From assembly GCA_950054155.1 (NCBI GenBank), contig CATLOT010000008.1, forward strand, positions 1 through 64,000: a DNA stretch of 64,000 nt, read 5' to 3'. The DNA comes from an uncultured Bacteriovoracaceae bacterium (GTDB lineage: Bacteria > Bdellovibrionota > Bacteriovoracia > Bacteriovoracales > Bacteriovoracaceae). The notes beneath the pieces were generated by a model. That model was not told the origin of the DNA and did not search any database. It saw only the letters and a list, made by a program, of their open reading frames with translations. Position numbers and translations under genes: made by a program. Below are positions 9,087 through 18,505 of the stretch, piece by piece. Within the stretch, counting starts at the first letter, position 1. Every line of letters starts with the position of its first letter.

Positions 9087-10814
9087 GTGGCAGCGATTAA
9101 TGTTGATCTCAAAATAACAGAACCATGGACACATCACGTCAAGGTCGCGATGACCTTTGAAGTCCCTGAAAATCAAAACGAATTTGAAGTTTTCATGCCC
9201 GTGTGGTCACCTGGCTCCTATATGGTGCGTGAGTATTCTCGTCATGTGCGCCGCCTAAGAGTTGTCCAAAAAAATGGCGAGTTCCTCTTCTTTGAAAAGA
9301 AAAATAAAAATACTTGGCTGATTGACCGCTCTAAAAGTGAGCTTAAAAATCTTACGACCGAAGTGAGTGTGGAGTATGAAGTCTACTGTAATGAGATTAC
9401 AGTGCGCACGAGTCACGTTAATCAGACCCACGCCTTTATTCATGGGCCCAGTGTTTTCATGGGAATTAAAGGTTACGAAGACAAGCTTCACCATCTTAAA
9501 GTTGAGTTTCCACCCATTTGGACTAAGCTTACAACTTCATTAAAAGACATTAGCCCCAAGCGCGAGGTCTTTCTCTATGAGGCCGATAATTATGATCGCC
9601 TCCTTGATTGCCCACTAGAGATAGGCTGTCATGAGACTAATGGTTTTAGGGTTGAGGGAAAAGATCATCACTTGGCCTTCTTAAATTTACCGCAAAAAAT
9701 TCATGGTGACTTAAGAAATGATATTAAAGTAATCACTCAAAAGGTCGCTGATTTTTGGGGGGAGATTCCCTACGAGCAGTATGTTTACATGGGTCACTTC
9801 TTTCCTAAGGTTTATGGTGGTTTAGAGCACTGCGATTCGACAGCTCTGCAATTTGATCCTTTCGAACTTGGTCAGGAAGAGGGCTACTTTGATTTTCTCG
9901 GTCTCGTAAGCCATGAGTATTTTCACACATGGAATGTGAAGAGAGTTAGGCCCGTTGAGCTTGGACCTTTTGATTATTCAGGTGAAAATTATACCAAGAT
10001 GCATTGGCTCACCGAAGGTTTCACAAGCTTCATGGATGACCTTCTTGTCTTTAATTGCAAACTTTCAAATGAAGACTTCTTTTTAAAGAGGCTTGTTAAA
10101 AAGATAAATGCCTACAACAAAACACCGGGGCGCCTCTTTGATTCAGTTGAAGACGCTTCCTTTGACGCTTGGATTAAGCTTTATAGACCCCATGAAAACT
10201 CAAAGAATTCGACGATTAATTACTATTTAAAAGGGGCTTTGATTTTCTTTTGCCTCAACTCCATGCTCAGTGCTGAGGGAGCGAACCTTCAAGACTTTGC
10301 ACGCCTTCTTTGGAAGCGCTACAAAGAAAATCCAGCAGAAGGCATGAGCAAAGAAGAGGTCCTTGAGATTTTAGAGAAAGTTAGTGGAGAAGATATTCGA
10401 AATGACTTTGAACGCCTACTCGTGAATACGGGTGAACTTCCTCTTGTTGAAAGCTGTGAAAAGGCGGGGCTAAAGGTTCACTTTAAGCAGTCAGAGGATC
10501 ACTATTGGGGTTGTGACTTTAAAAATCAAAATGGCGCTCAAGTTGTCCAAAATATCGTACTTGATGGACCCGCTCATAAATGCGGACTCAATCATGGCGA
10601 TGAAATTATTGGAGCAGAAGGTTGGCGTTTAACAGGGGAGAGTTTTAATTCCTTTTGTAAAACACTTAAGAAGTCGGCACCAGTTGAATTCTTGATTGCT
10701 CGCCAGGGACGCCTCTTAACCATTGAAGTCGCCCCTGAAAAAGCTCCGCAAGAAATTGAAAAGCTTGAAATAAAAGACCGTGCTCTCTTTGAGAAAACAC
10801 TCCTTCAATACTGA
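9087..10814 (+). CDS. M61-family metallopeptidase with C-terminal PDZ domain
   Basis: Glycyl-aminopeptidase-type peptidase of 575 aa starting at GTG, with AAAGGA upstream. The N-terminal beta domain (FMPVWSPGSYMVREYSRHVR) is typical of M61. The zinc site is HEYFH at 276-280 with the third ligand Glu310 in WLTEGFTSFMDD. A PDZ domain occupies about 470-560 (GPAHKCGLNHGDEIIGAEGW). No signal peptide is apparent, so a cytoplasmic role in peptide breakdown is possible. M61 proteins are common in protein-feeding bacteria. It converges on the phosphopantetheinyl transferase gene with only 7 bases between stops. Confidence 0.92.
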   Translation: MAAINVDLKITEPWTHHVKVAMTFEVPENQNEFEVFMPVWSPGSYMVREYSRHVRRLRVVQKNGEFLFFEKKNKNTWLIDRSKSELKNLTTEVSVEYEVYCNEITVRTSHVNQTHAFIHGPSVFMGIKGYEDKLHHLKVEFPPIWTKLTTSLKDISPKREVFLYEADNYDRLLDCPLEIGCHETNGFRVEGKDHHLAFLNLPQKIHGDLRNDIKVITQKVADFWGEIPYEQYVYMGHFFPKVYGGLEHCDSTALQFDPFELGQEEGYFDFLGLVSHEYFHTWNVKRVRPVELGPFDYSGENYTKMHWLTEGFTSFMDDLLVFNCKLSNEDFFLKRLVKKINAYNKTPGRLFDSVEDASFDAWIKLYRPHENSKNSTINYYLKGALIFFCLNSMLSAEGANLQDFARLLWKRYKENPAEGMSKEEVLEILEKVSGEDIRNDFERLLVNTGELPLVESCEKAGLKVHFKQSEDHYWGCDFKNQNGAQVVQNIVLDGPAHKCGLNHGDEIIGAEGWRLTGESFNSFCKTLKKSAPVEFLIARQGRLLTIEVAPEKAPQEIEKLEIKDRALFEKTLLQY

Positions 10815-10821
10815 TCAGGGA

Positions 10822-11424
10822 TTAATTCAGGGAGAGGACAAAGGCTTTGGTGATAAGGTAGCCCTCTTCATAGTGGTGAATGACTTCTCCAGAGAGAAGA
10901 TCATCAACCCAAAAAGAATGATCAATGACTTTTATATCTTTGAGGATAAAGGTTTTTTCACGGTTCCAAAAAAAGGAGGAGGCCTTAAAGGCGGCTTCCT
11001 TCGCACACCACAGATGAAGGGGATCGAGTCCACTATCTTGAGGATGGGCATACTTCTCAATCACGCCTTCTTTAATAGTGCGTGTTTGCTCTTCAATATC
11101 AATTCCCACACCTAACATGGCCTTGGTTTGGCGGGTGAGCATCGCTGCCGCTGCTCCTCTCGTGTGACTGAGGGAGACGATAAAATCGGGAAAGGCCTTG
11201 AGCTTGTGGTGATGGTCGATAACAAGGTCAGAGTGAAGGACGTCCTCTTTACAGAGGTTTGCTTCTTTAAGGCATGCCGCTAGTGCCATGCGGCTATTTT
11301 TCCAATGGGTAAGTCTAATGGGAGTGACTTCTTCAGAAGGGCTGAGGGGAAAATCATTGCCCTGTGAGTTAGTTATAAGTTTTTCATATACTTGGAGCAT
11401 TGCGCGCCTAGGTTGATTTGCCAA
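10822..11424 (-). CDS. 4'-phosphopantetheinyl transferase superfamily protein
   Basis: Transfers the phosphopantetheine arm of coenzyme A to a carrier-protein serine. The family signature is complete: GVGIDIE at 105-111 (Asp109 and Glu111 as Mg2+ ligands) and WCAKEAAFK at 139-147 (catalytic Glu and Lys). VSLSHTRGAAAAML at about 83-96 is the coenzyme A binding segment. At 200 aa it is close to the Sfp/EntD type rather than the 120-aa AcpS. No polyketide or non-ribosomal peptide genes are nearby; it may serve the fatty-acid carrier protein. The 265-base gap upstream separates it from the glutamine synthetase. Confidence 0.85.
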   Translation of the reverse strand: MANQPRRAMLQVYEKLITNSQGNDFPLSPSEEVTPIRLTHWKNSRMALAACLKEANLCKEDVLHSDLVIDHHHKLKAFPDFIVSLSHTRGAAAAMLTRQTKAMLGVGIDIEEQTRTIKEGVIEKYAHPQDSGLDPLHLWCAKEAAFKASSFFWNREKTFILKDIKVIDHSFWVDDLLSGEVIHHYEEGYLITKAFVLSLN

Positions 11425-11480
11425 ATTTTCTTTCTTCTGTCATAACAATTGTACACATGTTGTTGCAAGAGGAGTCAGTT

Positions 11481-11582
11481 GTGTTTCCCCATGAAGCTCA
11501 GGCCTTAATGGCAAAAATTGTCTTTTTTATTTTTGCTTTCCTAATTCTATGCCTCAATAATGGCATTAACTCGATGTATTAG
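11481..11582 (+). CDS. Candidate 33-aa small membrane protein upstream of glnN
   Basis: A short reading frame starts at GTG 11481, six bases after a strong AAGAGGAG ribosome-binding site. It encodes 33 residues with one hydrophobic segment (KIVFFIFAFLILCL) and stops at TAG 11580-11582. It could be a small membrane protein or a leader peptide. An in-frame ATG at 11457 has no ribosome-binding site. No homologue is recognised; the support is only the ribosome-binding site and the clean transmembrane profile. Confidence 0.4.
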   Translation: MFPHEAQALMAKIVFFIFAFLILCLNNGINSMY

Positions 11583-11606
11583 TTCGGACTAATCGAACTC
11601 ATTAGT
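11578..11606. promoter_or_regulatory. Inverted repeats ahead of type III glutamine synthetase
   Basis: The sequence ATTAGT-TCGG-ACTAAT (11578-11593) is a perfect 6-bp inverted repeat, and a third ATTAGT follows at 11601-11606 in phase with about two helical turns. Position about 85 bases before glnN suggests an operator. It does not match the NtrC or GlnR consensus. There is no T-run, so it is unlikely to be a terminator. Confidence 0.3.
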
Positions 11607-11689
11607 TGAATTTATAGACAATCTCTCTTTAGAATCGTTAGAATTATAGCCAATAAACCTAACGCTCGAATACCCCAAGGAGAGAGAGA

Positions 11690-13876
11690 ATGACTCAAAC
11701 TACCGACCGTCATACAGCAAGACGTACAGCTGTTGGTCGATCTTACCGTCGTATTGAAAGACCCAAAGACAATCAAGGCATTCCTTTAAGAATTAGCCAG
11801 TACTATGGTGAAAATACTTTTGATTATCGTAAAGCGAAGAATATTCCTGAAGCGGTAAAGAAAGAACTCGATATCATTGCAACTTCTAATAAGCCTCTGC
11901 CCAAAGAGCTTGCTGACGTTGTGGCCAAGACGGCGATGGAGTGGGCCATCACAAAGGGTGCGACTCACTTTTGTCACTGGTTCCAACCTCTCACGGGTTC
12001 AACGGCTGAGAAGCATGACTCTTTTCTTGATATTAAAAATGGAGAGGCCATTGAAAACCTTTCGGCCGGCCAGCTGATGCAAGGGGAGCCTGACGCTTCT
12101 TCTTTTCCCAATGGGGGCTCACGCTCAACTTTTGAAGCTCGCGGCTACACCTCATGGGACCTCACTTCACCCATGTTCCTTCTTGAAGGGGTGAATGGGA
12201 AAACTCTCTGTATTCCTACGGCCTTTATCTCTTACACGGGGCAGGCCCTTGATATTAAAACACCTCTTCTACGATCAGAAGTGGCCCTCTCTAAATCAGC
12301 GATTCGCTTTCTTAAGGCCATTGGCCAAGAAACGGCGCGCGTTCAATCCAATTGTGGAACTGAGCAAGAGTACTTTCTTGTTGATGAGGCCTTCTTTTAT
12401 GCGCGCCCTGATTTAGTGATGACCGGAAGAACTCTCTTTGGCTCTCTCTCTTCAAAGAACCAACAGCTTGATGATCACTACTTTGGTGATATCTCTGAGC
12501 GTGTGATGGGATTTATGCAAGAGCTTGATTATGAACTTCACCGCCTTGGTATTCCTGCAAAGACTCGTCACAACGAAGTGGCACCCGGTCAATATGAAAT
12601 CGCACCGATCTTTGATAACACTAACGTCTCAGCGGATAATAACCAGGCCTTAATGGCGACCCTAAAAAGAGTCGCGATTAAGCATCACTTTGTTGCTCTT
12701 CTTCATGAGAAGCCCTTTGCTGGTATTAATGGCTCTGGAAAGCATTTAAACTGGTCCATTTCAACTGTTGAAGGCGATAACCTTCTCAACCCTGGTGCAA
12801 ACCCAGAGAAGAATTACCGCTTCCTCACCATGTGTTCTGTGATGACTGAAGCTCTCTTTCGCCATGGAGGAATGATCCGCGCGGCGATTGCTTCGGCGGG
12901 AAATGATCATCGCCTAGGAGCGAATGAAGCGCCTCCTTCTATTATCTCGGCTTATCTTGGGGATACTCTAGAGAGAATCTTTACGGCCATTAAAGAAGGA
13001 AAGGCTGTTACTTCAAATAATGACACCAGCATGGATGTGATGACTCATCAACTTGCTGACCTTGATAAAGACAATACTGACCGCAACAGAACATCACCTT
13101 TTGCTTTTACGGGCAATAAGTTTGAACTGCGTGCTTGTGGCTCCGAGATGTCGATTGGTCTGCCTCTTTCAATTCTTAATGGTGCTGTGGCCGATGTCCT
13201 TGAAGATACGGCCGAGTTTATTGAGAAGGCCGTGGCCTCTGGAAAGAGTGCTGATGAGGCCATGCAAGAGGTGACAAAGAAGTGGATCACCAGTTCCTTT
13301 GATGTCATCTTTAATGGTGACGGCTATTCTGATGAGTGGGTGGTTGAAGCTGAAAAGCGTGGTCTTTTAAACCTACGCACTACTGCCGATGCCCTTCCTC
13401 TCTTTGTCGATCAAAAGAGAACGCAATTTCTTAAAGATCAAAAGATTTTCACAAAAGATGAACTCGATACTCGTTGTAATGTATTGATTGAAAGATACAA
13501 CACATTAAGAGAAATTGAGTTTGAAACTCTTATTCAAATGGTGAATCAGCACGTGATTCCTTCCATTTTGACTTATAAGAAGACTCTTGGTGATGTCATT
13601 AAGGTGCAAAAAGATATCGGCTTTGAATCAAGTGTGGAGCCCGGTATTTTTAAGAAGCTCAACTATACGACAGAGACTCTCTTTAATAGAGTTGAGAATC
13701 TGACCAATGGCCTCAGAGAGCTTCCTGAGGACGGAACAAAGCGCTCTAAAGTTATTGCTGATACGCTGATGCCTCTGACAGAAGAGGTGGCGAATCTTTG
13801 TAATGAAGTTGAAGAACTTGTGCCTGACTCTTTATGGGAATTGCCTAAGTACTACGACATGCTCTTTCTAAGATAA
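11690..13876 (+). CDS. glnN: Glutamine synthetase type III (GlnN)
   Basis: ATP-dependent condensation of glutamate with ammonia. The 728-aa length and the GSIII-specific N-terminus (GENTFDYRKAKNIPEAV) and C-terminal extension identify the dodecameric type III enzyme found in Bacteroidetes, cyanobacteria and some deltaproteobacteria-like groups. Visible catalytic regions include GTEQEYFLVD, NEVAPGQYEIAPIFDN, HEKPFAGINGSGKHLNWS and NRTSPFAFTGNKFELRACGS. Ribosome-binding site AAGGAGAGAGAGA. It sits alone between divergent and convergent neighbours; no nitrogen-regulation genes are adjacent. Type III enzymes are not controlled by GlnE adenylylation. Confidence 0.95.
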   Translation: MTQTTDRHTARRTAVGRSYRRIERPKDNQGIPLRISQYYGENTFDYRKAKNIPEAVKKELDIIATSNKPLPKELADVVAKTAMEWAITKGATHFCHWFQPLTGSTAEKHDSFLDIKNGEAIENLSAGQLMQGEPDASSFPNGGSRSTFEARGYTSWDLTSPMFLLEGVNGKTLCIPTAFISYTGQALDIKTPLLRSEVALSKSAIRFLKAIGQETARVQSNCGTEQEYFLVDEAFFYARPDLVMTGRTLFGSLSSKNQQLDDHYFGDISERVMGFMQELDYELHRLGIPAKTRHNEVAPGQYEIAPIFDNTNVSADNNQALMATLKRVAIKHHFVALLHEKPFAGINGSGKHLNWSISTVEGDNLLNPGANPEKNYRFLTMCSVMTEALFRHGGMIRAAIASAGNDHRLGANEAPPSIISAYLGDTLERIFTAIKEGKAVTSNNDTSMDVMTHQLADLDKDNTDRNRTSPFAFTGNKFELRACGSEMSIGLPLSILNGAVADVLEDTAEFIEKAVASGKSADEAMQEVTKKWITSSFDVIFNGDGYSDEWVVEAEKRGLLNLRTTADALPLFVDQKRTQFLKDQKIFTKDELDTRCNVLIERYNTLREIEFETLIQMVNQHVIPSILTYKKTLGDVIKVQKDIGFESSVEPGIFKKLNYTTETLFNRVENLTNGLRELPEDGTKRSKVIADTLMPLTEEVANLCNEVEELVPDSLWELPKYYDMLFLR

Positions 13877-13877
13877 T

Positions 13878-15164
13878 TTATTCTAAGGGTGAAGCGGGGT
13901 TCACGATAATACCGATATTTCGGGGACTCTGCTTCGCTTCAAATATTTCAAAGCAATAGGCATCAAGACCCTTTTCAATGAGCGAGAGGGTTCTATCCAG
14001 TAATAAAAGTTTTTCAAGCAAACGGCCAAAGCGCCATCTGATCATATTCGCCTGATAGATCCAAGTAAGCTTTTCTTGCAGCTCTTCTTGCTGATAGAAG
14101 TCATCAAGCTTCGCCTTAAGTTCTTCTTCACTTGAATGAGCGAGACCTAGTTTTTTTAGCTTGAGATGAGCGTAGTGGCTAAAGGGACCTTGGTAGTCAC
14201 GTGGGTGAGCGGAGCCAACTGTCACGAATTCACTCTCATAGTTTTGATCGATGAGATAAAAGTGAAGAGCACTTCTTCTCAGCTTTACAATTTTCTTTAT
14301 GCGATAGTCTTTCAAGCTAATCGTCGTGTGACCACGAGAAGCGAGGGTGAGGGCGTGCTGAGAAAATTGATAGAGGTCATTATCATTGGCGTAGCGGCTT
14401 AGGCGCGCTTCTTTTTCAGGATCAAGCTTCTGATAGCAGCAACCAAAATTTAAAAGGGCCTGATGAGAAGTTGCTCTATTGAGATGATGAAGAGCAAGGG
14501 GGCCACAGGTGTGAAGGCCAAAACTTGCCTTGGCCCTCTTAAAAACAAATTCCTCTGTCTCAGCATTTTCCTCTCCTGCAAAGGTGTGATTGATAAACTC
14601 AAGCTCACCAGCTCCCTCAGGTTTGGGGTACTTTTGATAGCGCTTAAGACCGAGCTCTTGAAACTCTTTATTCGTATCAAGAGTTGTTCCATTAAGACCA
14701 TGGTAGAGGCAAAGAATGCGAGGAAGGTGACCCTTACCACCGCCGATATCCACCACATGATCGCCGGCCTTAAGACCAAGGGTTGGAAGAAGAGAGACAA
14801 TTTTTTTGATCTCATGCTGTTTTTTTCCAGAGACTTTATTAAGGGCCCAGCTGGGATAAGCTTCTGGTTCAGTGACCTTGAGGTGGGGGAGACCTTCAAG
14901 TTCACTCATCTTTAAGAAGAGATTTCTAAGATCAGAATCTGGCCAATCAATGGGGGCATGACCATTTTCAAGAGCAAGCTCCTGCTCCTCTTTAAGGGAG
15001 CTAAGGGTCTCAAACCACTCCTCTTTAAAGTGGGGCACACAGTCAGGATAGAAGTTTAAGACTTCATAGGCCCAAATGGGGCGAAAAGGCGCCAAAAACT
15101 CGGCGAGTCTTCTCATTTCTTCTTCAATTGCTCGACGTCTCTTTTCCAAATTCACAGGCCTCAT
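13878..15164 (-). CDS. SAM-dependent methyltransferase, METTL25/RRNAD1-like
   Basis: Protein of 428 aa. A Rossmann methyltransferase domain begins at about residue 155 (HVVDIGGGKGHLPRIL), with an acidic residue in GTTLDTNKEF for the SAM ribose. Motif GLHTCGPLALHHLNRA followed by LLNFGCCYQKL is diagnostic of the Methyltransf_32 family, which includes METTL25 and RRNAD1. The substrate is unknown in bacteria; rRNA or protein modification is possible. The end lies one base from the stop of glnN, in convergent orientation. The start is 14 bases from murD, divergent, so the promoters overlap. Confidence 0.8.
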   Translation of the reverse strand: MRPVNLEKRRRAIEEEMRRLAEFLAPFRPIWAYEVLNFYPDCVPHFKEEWFETLSSLKEEQELALENGHAPIDWPDSDLRNLFLKMSELEGLPHLKVTEPEAYPSWALNKVSGKKQHEIKKIVSLLPTLGLKAGDHVVDIGGGKGHLPRILCLYHGLNGTTLDTNKEFQELGLKRYQKYPKPEGAGELEFINHTFAGEENAETEEFVFKRAKASFGLHTCGPLALHHLNRATSHQALLNFGCCYQKLDPEKEARLSRYANDNDLYQFSQHALTLASRGHTTISLKDYRIKKIVKLRRSALHFYLIDQNYESEFVTVGSAHPRDYQGPFSHYAHLKLKKLGLAHSSEEELKAKLDDFYQQEELQEKLTWIYQANMIRWRFGRLLEKLLLLDRTLSLIEKGLDAYCFEIFEAKQSPRNIGIIVNPASPLE

Positions 15165-15178
15165 GATAATCTCTTTCT

Positions 15179-16522
15179 ATGGATTTATCAGGGAAAAAGA
15201 TTGCCGTCTACGGCCTAGGTGTAAGTGGTCTCGGGGCCATTACTTATTTACGAGGAATTGCCCTTGATTCACTCGTTATTGTGAATAAAGGAGAGGGCTG
15301 GGAGAGTGAAGTGGGGGCGTTTTCTTACCCCATCACAACCCTGAGTGAAGGCACTCCTGAGGCGATCACGGCCCTTAGTCAGGTTGATTTGATCTTATTG
15401 GCCCCTGGCATTCCCCGCAGTTCAGAAACTTTAAGAGACGCCCATGCCAATAAAATTCCTATATGGAATGAGCTTGAACTTGCTTCGCGCTTCTTTCTTG
15501 GACCGATCATTGCTCTTACAGGAACCAATGGAAAGACGACTTCGGTGAGCTTTCTAGAAGTTGTTCTTAAGGAGCTTGGCTTTCATCCTTTCGTGGGCGG
15601 GAATATTGGACGCTCCTTTTTAGAGGGGTTAAGCACCAAAGAGAATTTTGATGTCGCCCTTTTAGAAGTTTCAAGTTTTCAATGTGAGTCCCTCGATCAG
15701 CTAAGAGCTGAGGTCGCGGGCATTCTCAATCTCTTTCCTAATCATGGAGAGCGCTACGATCATGTTGAGGATTACCGCCTGGCTAAGTGGCTCTTGGCAC
15801 GACCTCAGAAAAAGGGGGATCATTTCTTTGTGGGGCCTGGCTGTGGCGCAGCCCCTGAAGCTTTTGAAGCAACGATTCATCCTGTTTTAGAAGAAGAGCT
15901 TAGTGAGCACTTTGATATAAGCACCCTCAAGATCGTTGGGGAGCATAACCGCTTTAATCTGTGGTTTTGCTGGCGCATGATTAAGGCCTTTTGTGATGAG
16001 CGGGGGCTTGAGGCGCGACCTGCTTTTGAGCGTGCCATGAGTTCATTTAAGGGTGTTGAGCATCGTATTGAGTATGTGGGGACGCTAAAGAAAGACTCAA
16101 GGGTGACGACTTTTTATAACGATGCCAAGTCGACCAATTGGCAAGCGACTCTAACGGCGATGAAGGCCGTAAGCGAACTTGGTCAAAAGGTGAGTGTGCT
16201 TATTGGCGGGCAGCTTCGTGGGCACAATGATGAAGCACCTAAAGAAGTTAAAAGGTTTCTCAAAGAACATCCCTCTTATAAGATTTTTCTCTATGGTGAG
16301 AGTCGCGACCTCTTAGAAAATTCTTTCCATGATAAGAACCAAGAAGAAAGTGTTGTTAAAGCAAGTGCAGCGAGTTTAGAAGAAGTGATTGAACTTGCAA
16401 AAGAGCATCAAAGTGACGAAGAAGAAGTGATTCTTCTCTCCCCGGCCTTTCCTAGTTTTGATCAATTTAAGAATTATGCTCAAAGAGGCAAGCGCTTTAA
16501 GGAGCTTATCTCCTTACAGTGA
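15179..16522 (+). CDS. murD: UDP-N-acetylmuramoylalanine--D-glutamate ligase
   Basis: Adds D-glutamate to UDP-MurNAc-L-Ala in cytoplasmic peptidoglycan synthesis. The 447-aa protein has the N-terminal nucleotide-binding fold (VYGLGVSGLGA), the Mur ATP loop GTNGKTT at 115-121, the carbamylated-lysine/Mg region, HRIEYVG and the C-terminal NDAKSTN and LLSPAFPSFDQFKNYAQRG motifs. It is outside any dcw cluster; the flanking genes are a methyltransferase and an aminopeptidase, so this is an isolated copy. Its start lies within a 14-base divergent intergenic space, which limits the promoter to sequence inside the methyltransferase gene. Confidence 0.93.
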   Translation: MDLSGKKIAVYGLGVSGLGAITYLRGIALDSLVIVNKGEGWESEVGAFSYPITTLSEGTPEAITALSQVDLILLAPGIPRSSETLRDAHANKIPIWNELELASRFFLGPIIALTGTNGKTTSVSFLEVVLKELGFHPFVGGNIGRSFLEGLSTKENFDVALLEVSSFQCESLDQLRAEVAGILNLFPNHGERYDHVEDYRLAKWLLARPQKKGDHFFVGPGCGAAPEAFEATIHPVLEEELSEHFDISTLKIVGEHNRFNLWFCWRMIKAFCDERGLEARPAFERAMSSFKGVEHRIEYVGTLKKDSRVTTFYNDAKSTNWQATLTAMKAVSELGQKVSVLIGGQLRGHNDEAPKEVKRFLKEHPSYKIFLYGESRDLLENSFHDKNQEESVVKASAASLEEVIELAKEHQSDEEEVILLSPAFPSFDQFKNYAQRGKRFKELISLQ

Positions 16523-16807
16523 TGACACTGGCTGGATTGCGATTGGGGGCCTCCCCACGATAAGGGTCGGCAATAACAATCTTAAGAAGAAAGGCGCCGA
16601 GGCAAAAAACTACAATGTGGCGGATGCCGATTTTCATACTTTAGCCGCTGTCTAAAAGTTTTGTTGGGTACACCGGTATTTTCGACCAATTCACTCAAAA
16701 ACTTTAGAAATTTCTTTATTAAGTCACCGATATTTGGTCAAAACGCAAGGACTTTGGTAGGCTAATAGAGGAATTTTAATAATAAAATCAATAACTTAAA
16801 GAGGTCA
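16523..16807. other. Intergenic region murD to M24 peptidase, with direct repeats
   Basis: 285 bases without a credible gene. A short hairpin, TGGGG-GCCT-CCCCA (16544-16557), follows murD but lacks a T-run. Two imperfect copies of CACCGRTATTT followed by a CGACCAA or GGTCAAA sequence lie at 16671 and 16725, 54 bases apart, about 80-140 bases before the peptidase start. They may be regulatory half-sites. The ribosome-binding site AGAGG precedes ATG 16808. Confidence 0.4.
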
Positions 16808-18505
16808 ATGATGGGATATGCAAGTGGTGAATTTTCTTGGAAAGAATACCTTAAAGAGAAGAACATCGATGGATTTTATCTCCCAAGTTTTGACAACTAT
16901 TTGAGCGAGTATGTTCCTAAGGAAGATTCTCTGCGTATTTACCTCACTCAATTTACGGGCTCTGTGGCCGAGGCCCTTGTCACCAGTGATGGCATGATCA
17001 ATCTCTATGTTGATGGTCGCTACCATGAGCAGGCCGATCTTGAGTGTGACCTCAATCGTATTCGTGTCGTAAAGGTTCCCTTTGGCCAAAGTATTGGCAG
17101 TGCACTTGGGGCAGACCTTAAGAAATTGAAGACTGTTGGTTTCTTGCCCTTTCGAACGCCGGAAAAATTGCGTCAGGATTACAACTCACTAGAGTGGAGC
17201 TCTTTAAATGAAGAGGAGTTTCACTCCCTCATCGGCTTTAGTGCGCCTCAATTTTCTGGTGACCTGTGGGAGGTTCCTTACGAGAAAGAAGGCGAGCATC
17301 TTCTTAAAAAGTGGCAACGCGCCTTAAAGGACGGAGAAGGTGCTTTCTTAAGTGGCCTTGACGCTGTTGCCTGGGCCAGTGGTTTGCGCTCAAACTCTCT
17401 TCCTTATCAAGGAACTTTTCGCGCCCTCGCTCTTTTGACCAATAAGAAAATCCAACTCTTTGTTGATCCTTCAATGCTTGAAAAGGTTCAAGCTCATGCA
17501 ACGGCTGTTCGCGAAGTCTACCCCCTAAGTGACTTTAACGAAGAGATTAAAAACTTCGTCGTGGATACACTTTGGTGGGACCCCGGTTTTAGCACGGCCG
17601 CTCAAGTGGACCTCTTAAAAAGTGCCGACCAACTTAAGGGAAAATTAAAAGAGAAGAACTTCCATAGCGAATGGATGAGTTACAAGAGTGAGCCCGAAAA
17701 GGAGGCCTTTCGCACAAGCTTTGAAAAAAGTAATCAGGCCATCTATGACACCTTTTGCGCCCTCATTGAAAGAGTGAGAGTAGGGGAGAAAATTTCTGAA
17801 GTGGCCTTTAGAGATTCTCTTGAAAAGCGCTATCAAGAATTAGGGGCGCGCACCCAAAGCTTTCGCACGATTGCTGGTTTCGGTGCCCATGGCTCCATCA
17901 TTCACTACGGCACTCCCAAAGAGAGTACTTATTGTGAAGAGGGTGACCTCGTTCTTTGTGACTCGGGGGCGATCTATGAAGAAGGCTTTGCCACCGATTG
18001 CACCCGAACTGTACTCGCCCTTGGTGCCCCCAATGAAAAACAGCGCACTCAATATACATTGGTCCTCAAAGGCCTGCTGCAAGTTTTAATGGCAAGATTT
18101 AAAGAGGGGATTGAAGGAAATGAGCTTGATAAGCTTGCCCGTGCGGGTTTAAAGGAAAAGGGTATGGACTTTGCTCATGGCACAGGTCACGGGGTTGGGG
18201 TCAATGTTCACGAAGGGGGTTATTCCATTCGTCCTGAGAGTGTCACGCCGATGAAGGCCCATCGAGTGGGCTCTATAGAACCAGGTTTTTATGAGCCCGG
18301 AGTTGGTGGGATTCGCCTTGAAAATATCGCGATCGTGCAAAGAGATGAGCATAGTGAAGAGCTTTACTTTGAAGATCTTGTGACCATTGGCTTTTGGCTG
18401 CCCCTTGTTGAGCGCACCCTTTTAAGTGAGGCCGAAAATAAGTTTCTTGATGATTATGAAGCGCGCTGCCTAGAGAAGGGCCGCTCCTTCGCTCACTTGT
18501 TTTGA
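16808..18505 (+). CDS. Xaa-Pro aminopeptidase, M24B family
   Basis: Removes N-terminal residues preceding proline. It is 565 aa with a creatinase-type N-domain in two halves and a C-terminal pita-bread catalytic domain at about 310-540, the long architecture of eukaryote-like aminopeptidase P1. The five metal ligands are visible in order: Asp in LCDSGAIYEEG, Asp in ATDCTRT, His in GTGHGVGVNVHEGG, Glu in IEPGFYEPG and Glu in IRLENIA. No signal peptide; a cytoplasmic role in recycling of imported peptides fits. The 3' end overlaps the matrixin gene by 36 bases in the opposite direction. Confidence 0.93.
   Translation: MMGYASGEFSWKEYLKEKNIDGFYLPSFDNYLSEYVPKEDSLRIYLTQFTGSVAEALVTSDGMINLYVDGRYHEQADLECDLNRIRVVKVPFGQSIGSALGADLKKLKTVGFLPFRTPEKLRQDYNSLEWSSLNEEEFHSLIGFSAPQFSGDLWEVPYEKEGEHLLKKWQRALKDGEGAFLSGLDAVAWASGLRSNSLPYQGTFRALALLTNKKIQLFVDPSMLEKVQAHATAVREVYPLSDFNEEIKNFVVDTLWWDPGFSTAAQVDLLKSADQLKGKLKEKNFHSEWMSYKSEPEKEAFRTSFEKSNQAIYDTFCALIERVRVGEKISEVAFRDSLEKRYQELGARTQSFRTIAGFGAHGSIIHYGTPKESTYCEEGDLVLCDSGAIYEEGFATDCTRTVLALGAPNEKQRTQYTLVLKGLLQVLMARFKEGIEGNELDKLARAGLKEKGMDFAHGTGHGVGVNVHEGGYSIRPESVTPMKAHRVGSIEPGFYEPGVGGIRLENIAIVQRDEHSEELYFEDLVTIGFWLPLVERTLLSEAENKFLDDYEARCLEKGRSFAHLF

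Noticed and set aside
16544-16557. TGGGG-GCCT-CCCCA hairpin as the murD terminator
   Set aside because: Five-pair stem with no T-run; too weak to call.
16458-16655. 65-codon open frame overlapping the end of murD
   Set aside because: It lies mostly inside murD and its leftover in another frame, with no ribosome-binding site or protein-like features.
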